64,000 bases of DNA from contig MEUE01000001.1 of NCBI GenBank assembly GCA_001771585.1, forward strand, positions 1 through 64,000, in the 5' to 3' direction. The position numbers and the translations under genes are program-made. How positions within the stretch are numbered: position 1 is the first letter of the stretch; each line of letters opens with the position of its first letter. Under the pieces are notes generated by a model. The model ran no database searches. It was given only the letters and a program-made list of their open reading frames with translations, and was not told the origin of the DNA. Of the stretch, positions 18,122 to 26,746 are shown piece after piece. This DNA comes from a candidate division WOR-1 bacterium RIFOXYB2_FULL_46_45. GTDB taxonomy: Bacteria; Margulisbacteria; WOR-1; XYC2-FULL-46-14.

Positions 18122-19016
18122 TTTCTGTCTCTTATTGGCTGTAGCCCCGGCTTTTGCGGTGGGGCAGGCGGGATTAGATTTCGATGTTCTATCCGTTGGA
18201 GTCGGCGCTCGGCCATTGGGAATGGGGGGCGCTTTTACCGCGGTGGCAGATAACGCCGATGCCCCGTATTGGAATCCGGCCGGCTTGGGCTACCTAAAAA
18301 ATAACGAAATTACCACCATGCAAACGCGGCTCTCAACCGATGCCGACCATTATTATGTCAGCTACATCCAGCCGCTATGGAAAGGAACGCTTGGAATTTC
18401 ATGGATCCAGATCAGCGCCGGAAGTTTATCCAACACTTCGGCGACGGTTGATGCCTATAACGAAGTGAACACCATTTCTATCTTCTCATATTTTTCCAAC
18501 GCCTATCTCCTCTCATACGGATTAAAGATCACCGAAAGAATTTCCGCCGGATTGACCGCGAAATATCTAAGTTCGGATATGTCAAAAATTTCAGGAGGGC
18601 AGGGGTATGGATATTCGATCGCTCCCGGCGTGATGCTTAAGCCAAACGATATCTTTACGATCGGCCTAAGAATCGACGAATTGTTCAACAAGGTGGTCTG
18701 GGGAACAGGGTCGGCCGAAAAGGCTCCGCCGAAACTGCATCTGGGGATCGCCGCCCGGCCGGTCCTTCCAAAAATCTCCGGATTATTTTCTCTCGATTTT
18801 TCACAGACGATGAAAGAGGGCTATATCGGCTCTTTCGCCCTGGGGTACGAGTGGGAACGGCAGGGGCTGTCGCTCCGCTGCGGCTACGCCGATTCCTCTT
18901 TCTCCGCCGGTGCCGGCTTTGAATCGGGAGTGGCAAGGATCGATTACGCTTATGTTCAGTCGAATGAACTCACGCGCTCAAATTGCCACCGCATCTCTTT
19001 ATCCGGCAAGTGGTAA
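18084..19016 (+). CDS. PorV/UPF0164-like outer-membrane beta-barrel protein
   Basis: A 310-residue protein with a signal peptide (hydrophobic residues about 8-24, cleavage near AFA-VG). The mature start reads GARPLGMGGAFTAVADNADAPYWNPAGL, whose G-A-R-P-x-G-M-G-G-A-F and WNPAGL elements typify PorV/PorQ-type outer-membrane proteins (UPF0164). Alternating amphipathic strands run to the C-terminus. In type IX secretion PorV delivers cargo carrying C-terminal signal domains to the attachment machinery, and here it directly follows a giant protein with such a domain. GTG at 18084 is chosen because AGGAGG lies 5 nt upstream; ATG at 18090 is the alternative. The gene overlaps the giant gene by 38 nt. 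No other type IX component is present in the window. Confidence 0.75.
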   Translation: MQMDVAKSLFLSSFCLLLAVAPAFAVGQAGLDFDVLSVGVGARPLGMGGAFTAVADNADAPYWNPAGLGYLKNNEITTMQTRLSTDADHYYVSYIQPLWKGTLGISWIQISAGSLSNTSATVDAYNEVNTISIFSYFSNAYLLSYGLKITERISAGLTAKYLSSDMSKISGGQGYGYSIAPGVMLKPNDIFTIGLRIDELFNKVVWGTGSAEKAPPKLHLGIAARPVLPKISGLFSLDFSQTMKEGYIGSFALGYEWERQGLSLRCGYADSSFSAGAGFESGVARIDYAYVQSNELTRSNCHRISLSGKW

Positions 19017-19068
19017 TTGCCCCTCCCTTCAAAATATGATAATATTTCTTTAAGAGAGGTAATATAAT

Positions 19069-20421
19069 ATGAAAAAATACAAACTAAAAAACCCCAAAGA
19101 ACCCGAATTGTTTCGCCAGTATTTCACCTACGACACTGTTCCCAGAATCACATTGAGCAGCAGAAGAATTCCGGTCAATCTCCCCAAAAAGATCTGGATC
19201 ACCGACACCACTTTTCGCGATGGACAGCAGAGCCGCCCGCCGTATACCGTCAAACAAATTGTCGATCTTTTCGATATGATGCACGAAATGGGCGGCCCGA
19301 AGGGGATCATCCGCCAAACCGAGTTCTTTTTATATTCCGACAAAGACAAAGAGGCGGTCTACAAGTGCATGGAAAGGGGCTATAAATTTCCCGAAATCAC
19401 CGGCTGGATCCGCGCGGTAAAAGCGGATTTTCAACTGGTAAAAGAGATGGGGCTGAAAGAGACCGGAATCTTGACCTCCTGCTCCGATTATCATATCTAT
19501 ATGAAGATGAAAAAAGACCGCAAACAGATCTTTGAACAGTTTGTCGGCATTGTCGCCGCGGCTCTTGAAGCGGGCGTTATTCCCCGCTGCCACCTTGAAG
19601 ATATCACCCGTGCCGATATGTACGGCTTTGTTTTGCCCTTTGTCCAAAAGCTGATGGAGATGTCCAAAGAGGCCAAAATTCCGATCAAAGTCCGCGCCTG
19701 CGATACGCTCGGCTACGGCGTTCCGCACGTTGAAGCCGACTTGCCCCGTTCCGTACCTAGGATTATCCATCTTTTATTAAAAGAAGGGGGAATCCCGCCG
19801 GAACAGTTGGAATGGCACGGGCACAACGATTTCCATTACGTCCATTCGGCCGCCGTCGCCGCTTGGCTCTACGGCTGCCCGGTCGTCAATGCCGCCTTGC
19901 TCGGTTTTGGAGAGCGGACCGGCAATCCGCCGTTGGAATCGATGCTGATCTCCTATATCGCGTTGACCGGAAAAACCGACGGAATAAATACCAGGACAAT
20001 TACTAAAATCGCCAATTATTTCAGAAGAGAAATGGGCTTTTATATCCCGCCGAATTATCCTTTTGTGGGATCGGAATTTAACGTAACTCGCGCCGGCATC
20101 CACGCCGACGGGATCATGAAGAACGAAGAAATTTATAATATCTTCGATACCAAAAAGATCCTCGACCGTCCGATCGGAGTCGCGATCACCGACAAGTCGG
20201 GTCTGGCCGGAATCGCTTTGTGGCTGAATAACATGTTAAGTTTAAGAGGGGACAATAAGATCCAAAAAGACAATCAATCTGTTTACGCGATTTATAAATG
20301 GGTGGAAGAGCAGTACCAGGGGCATCGGACCACTTCGATCTCCAACGAAGAGATATTGAAACTGGTCAAAATTTACCTACCCGAGCATTATAAGTCGCTA
20401 AAGGAAAGGATCCTCCAATAA
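19069..20421 (+). CDS. Re-type citrate synthase (homocitrate/isopropylmalate synthase family)
   Basis: A 450-residue TIM-barrel enzyme of the HMG-CoA-lyase-like superfamily. The metal and catalytic motif [10 protein letters not shown] lies at residues 46-55 and HGHND with metal-ligand histidines at 250-254. The region [14 protein letters not shown], the CSDYHIY stretch and [11 protein letters not shown] match my recollection of Clostridium kluyveri Re-citrate synthase rather than LeuA. Length also fits (about 450, no LeuA regulatory domain). It condenses acetyl-CoA and oxaloacetate to citrate and is typical of anaerobes. Isocitrate and malate dehydrogenase genes follow with overlaps, which supports citrate over isopropylmalate or homocitrate as product. 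GAGAGG precedes the start. Substrate assignment is mixed evidence. Confidence 0.75.
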   Translation: MKKYKLKNPKEPELFRQYFTYDTVPRITLSSRRIPVNLPKKIWITDTTFRDGQQSRPPYTVKQIVDLFDMMHEMGGPKGIIRQTEFFLYSDKDKEAVYKCMERGYKFPEITGWIRAVKADFQLVKEMGLKETGILTSCSDYHIYMKMKKDRKQIFEQFVGIVAAALEAGVIPRCHLEDITRADMYGFVLPFVQKLMEMSKEAKIPIKVRACDTLGYGVPHVEADLPRSVPRIIHLLLKEGGIPPEQLEWHGHNDFHYVHSAAVAAWLYGCPVVNAALLGFGERTGNPPLESMLISYIALTGKTDGINTRTITKIANYFRREMGFYIPPNYPFVGSEFNVTRAGIHADGIMKNEEIYNIFDTKKILDRPIGVAITDKSGLAGIALWLNNMLSLRGDNKIQKDNQSVYAIYKWVEEQYQGHRTTSISNEEILKLVKIYLPEHYKSLKERILQ

Positions 20422-21506
20422 TGGCGTACACGGTTACACTGATTCCGGGCGATGGGATCGGTCCGGAAATTTCCGAAGCGGCAAAAAGATGCATTGACGC
20501 GACCGGAGTTAAAATTAACTGGGAGATTGAACATGCCGGCGTCGATATTATGGAAAAAGCGGGGACTCCTCTTCCCGATTCGGTCATCGCTTCAATTAAA
20601 AAGAACAAGGTTGCTTTAAAAGGTCCGATCACCACACCAATTGGAACCGGATTCCGCTCTGTCAATGTCGCCATCCGCCAGATTTTGGGGTTATATGCCT
20701 GTCTCCGCCCTGCCAAATCATACGTCGGAGTCCGTTCGCGCTACGAAAAGATTGATCTGGTTATTGTCCGTGAAAACACCGAAGACCTTTATGCTGGAAT
20801 AGAATTTGAGCACGGAAAAAAAGAAACACTTGGTTTAATTGATTACATTGAAAAGAGCATCCACAAAAAAATCCTTCCCAGTTCCGGGATCAGTATCAAG
20901 CCGATCTCAAAAGAGGGGACGGAGAAGCTCGTCAAGTTCGCTTTTGATTACGCGGTGAAGCATAACCGCAAAAAAGTTACCGCGGTGACCAAAGCCAATA
21001 TCATGAAATTTACCGACGGCTATTTTTACGCGATTGCCCGCGAAGTCGCAAAGGCTTACCCAAAAATTGAATACGAAGAACGCCTGATCGATAATATGTG
21101 CATGCAGTTGGTCCAGAAACCGGAGCTTTATGATGTTTTGGCCCTGCCGAATCTTTATGGAGATATAATTTCTGACTTATGCGCCGGTTTGATCGGAGGC
21201 TTAGGGATTGCCCCGGGGGCAAATATAGGGGAGGGGATGGCGGTCTTCGAGGCGGTACACGGTTCCGCGCCAAAATACAAAGGAAAAAATGTCGTCAATC
21301 CGACCGCGATGATCTTGTCCGGAGTTTTGATGCTCGATTATCTGGGAGAAAAAGCGGCGGCACAGAAACTTGAATCCGCCGTTGCCGCCGTTATTGCCGA
21401 AGGGAAAGATGTAACCTACGATATGAAACCGCATCGGGACGACCCCAGTGCTGTTGGCACTTCACAGATGGCGGACGCGATAATTGCCAAGGTCAAAAAT
21501 GCCTAA
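20421..21506 (+). CDS. Isocitrate dehydrogenase (isocitrate/isopropylmalate dehydrogenase family)
   Basis: A 361-residue beta-decarboxylating dehydrogenase that oxidises isocitrate to 2-oxoglutarate. It starts with [10 protein letters not shown], carries [10 protein letters not shown] and ends with the conserved Asp-rich substrate/metal region ([15 protein letters not shown]-type). Substrate choice is read from RSVNVAIR, where Ser80, Asn82 and Arg86 have the same spacing as Ser113, Asn115 and Arg119 of E. coli isocitrate dehydrogenase; isopropylmalate enzymes lack this Ser/Asn pair. The length suits the short NAD-dependent type, but cofactor choice is not settled. Its first base is the last base of the citrate synthase stop codon, so the two are tightly coupled. 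Confidence 0.82.
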   Translation: MAYTVTLIPGDGIGPEISEAAKRCIDATGVKINWEIEHAGVDIMEKAGTPLPDSVIASIKKNKVALKGPITTPIGTGFRSVNVAIRQILGLYACLRPAKSYVGVRSRYEKIDLVIVRENTEDLYAGIEFEHGKKETLGLIDYIEKSIHKKILPSSGISIKPISKEGTEKLVKFAFDYAVKHNRKKVTAVTKANIMKFTDGYFYAIAREVAKAYPKIEYEERLIDNMCMQLVQKPELYDVLALPNLYGDIISDLCAGLIGGLGIAPGANIGEGMAVFEAVHGSAPKYKGKNVVNPTAMILSGVLMLDYLGEKAAAQKLESAVAAVIAEGKDVTYDMKPHRDDPSAVGTSQMADAIIAKVKNA

Positions 21507-22407
21507 ACTTTCGGTCATCGGCGCCGGGAATGTCGGCGCGACCTGCGCTCAAAGATTGGTTGAAAAGGACCTTGGGGACGTTGTTCTCGTTGATATAATA
21601 GAAGGGATCCCGCAGGGGAAGGCGCTTGATATCTACCAGTCGGCTTCGATTGAGGGCTTTTCTTCCCAAATAACCGGGACCAATGACTTTTCGGAGATAA
21701 AAGATTCGGATGTCGTGGTGGTTACCGCCGGGCTGGCCCGAAAACCGGGGATGACCCGCGAAGACCTGTTGCGTAAAAATGCCGCAATCATCACCGCAGT
21801 CTGCGAAAATATCAAAAAATACGCCCCTAACTCTATCATTATAATGGTATCTAATCCTCTGGATGTCATGACCCAGCTGGCAATGAAAGTGACCGGCTTT
21901 GATCCGAAAAGGGTGGTGGGGATGGCGGGGATGCTTGATTCTGCCCGTTTATCCGCCTTTATCGCCATGGAAGCCGGATGCAAGCCGTCGGAGGTCTCCG
22001 CCATGATTTTGGGTTCGCACGGCGACTCAATGGTTACAATAAAAAGCCAAATCACGGTTAAAGGGAAGCTTTGGTCCAATGATAAACTTGATGCGCTGAT
22101 CGAAAGAGCCAAAAACGGCGGGGCAGAGATCGTCGCGCATCTTAAAACCGGCTCGGCTTTTTATGCTCCTTCTTCCGGCGCGGCGTTTATGGTTGAGCAG
22201 ATTATAAAAGATAAGAAAGATTTGATTCCTTGTACCTGCTACTTGACCGGACAGTACGGCTTATCTAATGTATATATAGGAGTTCCATGCAGGTTGGGGG
22301 AGAAGGGAATAGCAGAAATAGTCGAAATTGATCTTAATAATGATGAGCTGGCTACCCTTCAGAAATCCGCTAATATAGTAAGGCAAAACTTTGCTCTTCT
22401 CCTATAA
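21499..22407 (+). CDS. mdh: Malate dehydrogenase, NAD-dependent
   Basis: A 302-residue lactate/malate dehydrogenase family enzyme that interconverts malate and oxaloacetate. The NAD-binding loop is GAGNVG at residues 8-13. The substrate loop [11 protein letters not shown] (Arg81, Arg87) is of malate dehydrogenase type, whereas lactate dehydrogenases have Gln-Lys there. VSNPLD and the catalytic GSHGDSM follow. ATG at 21499 overlaps the isocitrate dehydrogenase stop by 8 nt; the TTG at 21484 would only add an unlikely 5-residue leader. With the two genes before it, this forms a short oxidative branch from oxaloacetate to 2-oxoglutarate, presumably for glutamate. No aconitase lies nearby. Confidence 0.9.
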   Translation: MPKLSVIGAGNVGATCAQRLVEKDLGDVVLVDIIEGIPQGKALDIYQSASIEGFSSQITGTNDFSEIKDSDVVVVTAGLARKPGMTREDLLRKNAAIITAVCENIKKYAPNSIIIMVSNPLDVMTQLAMKVTGFDPKRVVGMAGMLDSARLSAFIAMEAGCKPSEVSAMILGSHGDSMVTIKSQITVKGKLWSNDKLDALIERAKNGGAEIVAHLKTGSAFYAPSSGAAFMVEQIIKDKKDLIPCTCYLTGQYGLSNVYIGVPCRLGEKGIAEIVEIDLNNDELATLQKSANIVRQNFALLL

Positions 22408-22520
22408 ACTCTAAATTCTAAACTCTAAACAAATTCTAATTACCGAAATCATAAATTCGAAACTTAGAATTTTGAACGTTTGAACTTTAAATTTATTTAG
22501 AATTTAGGGTTTAGGATTTG
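22407..22520. repeat. Inverted pair of heptamer arrays upstream of groES
   Basis: The left arm has units AACTCTA, AATTCTA, AACTCTA (22407-22427). The right arm has ATTTAGA, ATTTAGG, GTTTAGG (22495-22515). The arms are imperfect reverse complements, with further pairing between them (AATTCTA with TAGAATT), so the whole 114-bp stretch can fold back. It begins at the mdh stop codon and ends 12 bp before the groES -35 box. Confidence 0.7.
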
Positions 22521-22532
22521 TATAAAGAACTA

Positions 22533-22562
22533 TTGACATCTAAAAAAGAAACATGCTACAAT
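22533..22562 (+). promoter_or_regulatory. Sigma70-type promoter of groESL
   Basis: TTGACA (22533-22538) and TACAAT (22557-22562) with an 18-nt spacer. The CIRCE operator starts at the last base of the -10 box, so bound HrcA would cover the transcription start. Confidence 0.8.
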
Positions 22563-22588
22563 TAGCACTCAAGTTAGGTGAGTGCTAA
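22562..22588. promoter_or_regulatory. CIRCE operator for the HrcA heat-shock repressor
   Basis: A perfect CIRCE element, TTAGCACTC, nine spacer bases, GAGTGCTAA. HrcA represses groESL by binding this inverted repeat. hrcA is not in this window. Confidence 0.95.
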
Positions 22589-22616
22589 CAATTTCAGGAG
22601 GAGGTGAAAGTAAAAT

Positions 22617-22907
22617 ATGGCAAAAAAGATGACACCATTGGGAGACAGGGTTCTGGTAAAGCCGGCGCCGTCGGAGGAAAAGACCAAATCGGGGATCGTT
22701 CTTCCCGACTCCGCTAAGGAAAAGCCGCAAGAAGGGACCATCGTCGCGGTTGGGTCCGGTCGGGTTTTGGACAACGGACAAAAGGTTCCTTTGGAGGTAA
22801 AAGTCGGTGACACCGTCATTTATTCCAAATACGGCGGGACCGAAATCAAATTGGACGGAGAAGAATTCATTATTCTCCAAGAGAGAGACATCTTGGCGAT
22901 AAAATAA
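22617..22907 (+). CDS. groES: Co-chaperonin GroES
   Basis: The 10-kDa co-chaperonin, 96 residues, which caps GroEL and releases folded protein. It opens with [11 protein letters not shown] and has the mobile-loop region [18 protein letters not shown], the [17 protein letters not shown] core and the usual ending [20 protein letters not shown] lies about 12 nt before the ATG within AGGAGGTGAAAG, a strong site. groEL follows after 16 nt. Regulation by HrcA is indicated by the CIRCE element at 22562-22588. Confidence 0.97.
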   Translation: MAKKMTPLGDRVLVKPAPSEEKTKSGIVLPDSAKEKPQEGTIVAVGSGRVLDNGQKVPLEVKVGDTVIYSKYGGTEIKLDGEEFIILQERDILAIK

Positions 22908-22923
22908 GGAGGCGATATATAAA

Positions 22924-24588
22924 ATGGCATCAAAAGAATTGCTTTTTGGCGACGACGCGTGGCGCGCCGTTGAAAAGGGCGTGACCAAAGTCGCGGAAGC
23001 AGTAAAAATTACGCTTGGACCTCGCGGGAGGAATGTCGTAATCGAGAAAAAATGGGGATCACCGACGATTACCAACGACGGGGTTACCATAGCGAAAGAG
23101 ATTGACCTTGAAAATCCGTTTGAAAATATGGGGGCACAGCTTTTAAAAGAGGTCGCTTCCAAGACCAACGATATCGCGGGAGACGGGACCACCACCGCAA
23201 CTTTGCTTGGTCAGATTATTTTTAAAGAGGGCTTAAAGGCCGTCGTTTCCGGGATCAACCCGATGGCGCTCAAGCGCGGGATCAACATGGCGGTTGAAAA
23301 GGCCGTTTCGGAACTGAAGAAACAGTCCCGCCCGGTTGAAGATAAGGAAGCGATCGCCCAGGTTGCTTCCATTTCGGCCAACAACGATCCGGAGATCGGG
23401 AACCTGATCGCCGACGCGATGGAAAAAGTCGGGAAAGACGGGGTCATCACCGTTGAAGAATCAAAGGGGATTGAAACCTCTCTTGACGTGGTTGAAGGGA
23501 TGCAGTTTGACAAGGGCTACGCTTCTCCCTACATGGTCACCGACCGTGAACGGATGGAATGCGTCCTTGAAGACTGCTTCATGCTGATCACCGACAAGAA
23601 AATTTCGGCGATCAAAGACCTGCTTCCCGCTTTGGAGAAGACGGTCCAGCTGAGCAAGCCCCTGCTCATCATTGCCGATGAGATCGAGGGTGAAGCTTTG
23701 GCGACAATCGTGGTCAACAAGATCCGCGGGACATTAAACTGCGTAGCGGTTAAGGCCCCCGGGTTCGGAGACCGCAGGAAAGCCATGCTTGAAGATATCG
23801 CTATTTTGACCGGCGGCGAAGTCATCTCGGAAGACAAGGGCTTGACCCTTGAAAATATCCAGGACGGCTGGTTCGGCAAGGCCAAAAAGATCGTAGTGAG
23901 AAAAGAAGACACCACGATCATTGAAGGTGCCGGAACGCAAAGGGCGATCAAAGACCGCGTTGCACAGATAAAGAAGGAGATCGAGCAATCGGATTCTTCT
24001 TACGACAAAGAGAAACTGCAGGAGCGGCTGGCAAAGCTCTCCGGCGGGGTCGCGATCGTTAAGGCGGGAGCTCCTACCGAAACCGAGCTGAAAGAAAAGA
24101 AACATCGCATTGAAGATGCCTTGTCGGCCACCAGGGCCGCGGTTGAAGAGGGGATCATTGCCGGCGGAGGATCATCGTTTATGCACATCCTTTCGGCTCT
24201 CGAAAAGTTTGAAAAAGAGACTTTAGGGGACGAGAAGGTTGGGGTTAGCATTATCCGCAAGGCGCTCGAAGAGCCGTTGAAGCAAATCGCGCGCAATGCC
24301 GGATTCGAAGGTTCGGTGGTAGCGGAAAGGGTTAAAAAAGAGAAAGAGGGTTACGGTTTCAACGCCCAGACATTCGATTATACCGATATGTTTAAGGCGG
24401 GGATCGTCGATCCGCTCAAAGTTACCCGCTCCGCGCTGCAGAACGCGGCTTCAATCGCTTCGATGTTGTTGACAACCGAAGTGCTGGTTGCCGAAAAGCC
24501 GGAACCGGATAAGGGGATGCCTCAAATGCCGGGCGGCGGCGGAATGGGCGGCATGGGTGGAATGGGCGGTATGGGCGGCATGATGTAG
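22924..24588 (+). CDS. groL: Chaperonin GroEL
   Basis: The 60-kDa chaperonin, 554 residues, a full-length family member. It shows the equatorial ATP site ([18 protein letters not shown] and [10 protein letters not shown]), the apical domain, and the GGM-rich tail made of repeated GGMGGMGG. It forms the double-ring folding chamber with GroES. An AAGGAGGCG ribosome site lies in the 16-nt gap after groES. A palindromic hairpin starts at its stop codon and a strong intrinsic terminator ends the operon at 24668. Nothing unusual in motifs or length. Confidence 0.98.
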   Translation: MASKELLFGDDAWRAVEKGVTKVAEAVKITLGPRGRNVVIEKKWGSPTITNDGVTIAKEIDLENPFENMGAQLLKEVASKTNDIAGDGTTTATLLGQIIFKEGLKAVVSGINPMALKRGINMAVEKAVSELKKQSRPVEDKEAIAQVASISANNDPEIGNLIADAMEKVGKDGVITVEESKGIETSLDVVEGMQFDKGYASPYMVTDRERMECVLEDCFMLITDKKISAIKDLLPALEKTVQLSKPLLIIADEIEGEALATIVVNKIRGTLNCVAVKAPGFGDRRKAMLEDIAILTGGEVISEDKGLTLENIQDGWFGKAKKIVVRKEDTTIIEGAGTQRAIKDRVAQIKKEIEQSDSSYDKEKLQERLAKLSGGVAIVKAGAPTETELKEKKHRIEDALSATRAAVEEGIIAGGGSSFMHILSALEKFEKETLGDEKVGVSIIRKALEEPLKQIARNAGFEGSVVAERVKKEKEGYGFNAQTFDYTDMFKAGIVDPLKVTRSALQNAASIASMLLTTEVLVAEKPEPDKGMPQMPGGGGMGGMGGMGGMGGMM

Positions 24589-24615
24589 TCCTTCGCTCCT
24601 TCGGAGCTTCGGACT
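24587..24615. repeat. Palindromic hairpin at the groEL stop codon
   Basis: Outer stem AGTCC/GGACT and inner stem GCTCC/GGAGC are separated on both sides by TTC, a regular two-step palindrome overlapping the stop codon. There is no T-run, so it is probably a 3'-end-protecting hairpin or a dispersed palindromic repeat rather than the terminator itself. Confidence 0.6.
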
Positions 24616-24633
24616 ATTTAGTCTAGAATTGGA

Positions 24634-24668
24634 AGAGAGGCCAGACGCAAGTTTGGCCTCTCTTTTTT
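24634..24668 (+). terminator. Intrinsic terminator of groESL
   Basis: Ten-base-pair stem AGAGAGGCCA with TGGCCTCTCT, a 10-nt loop, then a run of T through 24668. Confidence 0.92.
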
Positions 24669-24703
24669 GTGAAATTTTTGCTAAAATCTAACGATAAATA
24701 TAC

Positions 24704-26746
24704 ATGGTAAGAATTGTTCAGGCTTCCGCAGGGTTGTTTAGGCATCGTTTGGGCGTACACAGACAAATAGTCGGTTCTAATCAGAGTTCCGCATTGAGCC
24801 AACCGCTCAGCTCCTTTCTTTCAACCTATGGAACAATGTTGCTGCTTTCTCCTCTTTGTGTTTTGGGGTTATTTGGTGTAACCGGAACAGCATCAAAAGG
24901 GCGCCCCGAAAGGTTTGAAATAAGGGGACAAAGCATTTTTCCCAAATATGCCATGGGAAGAGTCTTGGTGATAAAGGAAGAAAATGATCTTAGCAGTTTT
25001 CCTTGTAGGATTGGTTTGAGCGATGAAGAAGTTGAAGCTAAAACGGCAAGATTACAAAGGGTTTTTGAAAGAGTCGGCCAAGCATTAACGGATATAGCAG
25101 GGATAACCGGAGAATTGAGCGGTCTTGAGGGGATATTTGGGGAAATGCGGGAGTTTTTACTCGATCATATGCGAGAACAAAAAACAAATCTTGCTTCGGC
25201 CATTAACGCTTTTCTTGATACAGAAGCATGTATCGCGCTAAAGAACAGTTCCGATGCAAAATTCAGTTCTATCTACCAGGACATCGTAAGATTGGGGTTA
25301 AAATTATTAAATATATACCGCGGGAATTTTTTTGATGTCCAAGAAGAAATAAGTAAATATAAAAGACGGGACATCATAATTGCGGCCGAAGATATTTGCC
25401 CGTCTGACTTAGCGGCATTATGCGGTACGGACAGCGTAAAAGGAGTCTTGCGCAAAACTGGAAATCTCATGGACCACAACAGCATCGGCATAAGAAACAA
25501 AGGATGCGCGGGAATGGTTTCATTGGAAAAAGGATTTGGGAATATACGTTCGGATAATTACGTGATCATTGACGGGCACCGGCAATTTATCATTGTCAAT
25601 CCGACCAGAGCAGAAATCAAAAAATACCGGGCCTTGATTGACAAACAAAATCAAATAGAAAAAATGACGGCAAAAACAAGAAATAGGCCGGCTAAAACAA
25701 AAGAGGAAGTTACCATTGACCTTTACGGAAACGTTATGCAGGAAGAAGACCTGCCCCTGCTCAGGCAAAAAAAAGCGGTCGGAATCGGGCTGGTGCGCAC
25801 CGAGGCTTTCATTGCAAAAGACAGAGGAGAGAGTCGCCCTTCTCCGCCCACAAAAGAAGATCAAGCCGTTTATTATGAAGACATCGTTTATGCTTCTCCG
25901 GGATCGGTAACATTTAGAACGGTTGACGTGTCCAAAGATAAACAGCTTCCTTTTGTAATCCCCTTATCCGAAAACAATCTTTCCGATCCCAGAAAAATAG
26001 GGATTGGGGCTTGTTTGGATATGAGCAGTCCGTATTATTCCATTTTTAGAGATCAATTGGCCGCATTGCTTGGATTAGATTTTAGAAATAAGACAATTAA
26101 AATAATGTTCCCTTTGGTTCTTGAACCGCGGCAGTTAGAAAAAGCCATGGGAATGGTTTCAGATATTATAGGGAATAATCCCAAGAAAAAAGAACGTTTC
26201 GCTTTCGGAATTATGGTTGAACACCCCGAAACAGTCGCCAACTTACCCCAATTTTTAGAAAATCCGGATTTGCAATTTATAAGCGTTGGGACCAACGACC
26301 TAACACAATATTCTACCAAGGTCAGCCGATATTCGGAAGAAAAAACGGCAAACGAGCTTGATCCAAGACATTTAAAACAACTTGCCCATATCTATGATCA
26401 TGTAAAAACAGCAAACGAAAAAAGAAGAGAGCGGGAATTTTCAGAAATCGACCTCTCCTGTTGCGGAGACATGGGAAATACCTATTATGGCTTTTTAACG
26501 CTTTTAGCCTATGGGATCAGGAAAATAAGCATAGCAACTCCATTTATTGACGCGGCAAGGTTTATTGTGCAAAACATTGTTTTTTCCGATTTGGCGATTT
26601 TAAGGTCAAGATTGCAAGACGCGACAACCCCTGAGATGGCAAGATGGCTTATCGATAAATTTATTGAAGAAAAAATTGAGGATGGCAGTTGGGATGGCGG
26701 GCTAAAAAAACTATTCGGACATTTAAAAAGCGGAGTTGCCACTTAA
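24704..26746 (+). CDS. Divergent PTS enzyme I (PEP-protein phosphotransferase) with N-terminal extension
   Basis: A 680-residue protein aligning by motif with enzyme I of the sugar phosphotransferase system. A phosphohistidine-like site His258 lies in MDHNSIGIRNKG. PEP-binding motifs are GIGLVRTEAF and RTVDVSKDKQLP, then GIMVEHPE with SVGTNDLTQYS, and the catalytic Cys in SCCGDMG. About 75 extra residues precede the domain and include a hydrophobic stretch at about 43-60, so it may be membrane-associated. The usual glycine-rich lead-in to the active His is not conserved. No HPr or enzyme II gene lies in the window. It may phosphorylate a regulatory carrier instead of taking up sugar. No clear ribosome site precedes the ATG, so the start is uncertain. 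It overlaps the next, convergent gene by 24 nt. Confidence 0.72.
   Translation: MVRIVQASAGLFRHRLGVHRQIVGSNQSSALSQPLSSFLSTYGTMLLLSPLCVLGLFGVTGTASKGRPERFEIRGQSIFPKYAMGRVLVIKEENDLSSFPCRIGLSDEEVEAKTARLQRVFERVGQALTDIAGITGELSGLEGIFGEMREFLLDHMREQKTNLASAINAFLDTEACIALKNSSDAKFSSIYQDIVRLGLKLLNIYRGNFFDVQEEISKYKRRDIIIAAEDICPSDLAALCGTDSVKGVLRKTGNLMDHNSIGIRNKGCAGMVSLEKGFGNIRSDNYVIIDGHRQFIIVNPTRAEIKKYRALIDKQNQIEKMTAKTRNRPAKTKEEVTIDLYGNVMQEEDLPLLRQKKAVGIGLVRTEAFIAKDRGESRPSPPTKEDQAVYYEDIVYASPGSVTFRTVDVSKDKQLPFVIPLSENNLSDPRKIGIGACLDMSSPYYSIFRDQLAALLGLDFRNKTIKIMFPLVLEPRQLEKAMGMVSDIIGNNPKKKERFAFGIMVEHPETVANLPQFLENPDLQFISVGTNDLTQYSTKVSRYSEEKTANELDPRHLKQLAHIYDHVKTANEKRREREFSEIDLSCCGDMGNTYYGFLTLLAYGIRKISIATPFIDAARFIVQNIVFSDLAILRSRLQDATTPEMARWLIDKFIEEKIEDGSWDGGLKKLFGHLKSGVAT

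Noticed and set aside
19069-20421. Annotation as 2-isopropylmalate synthase (leuA)
   Set aside because: Length, lack of a LeuA regulatory domain, similarity to Re-citrate synthase motifs and isocitrate/malate dehydrogenase neighbours favour citrate synthase.
24587-24615. Hairpin at the groEL stop as the operon terminator
   Set aside because: It has no T-run; the hairpin at 24634-24668 fits an intrinsic terminator much better.
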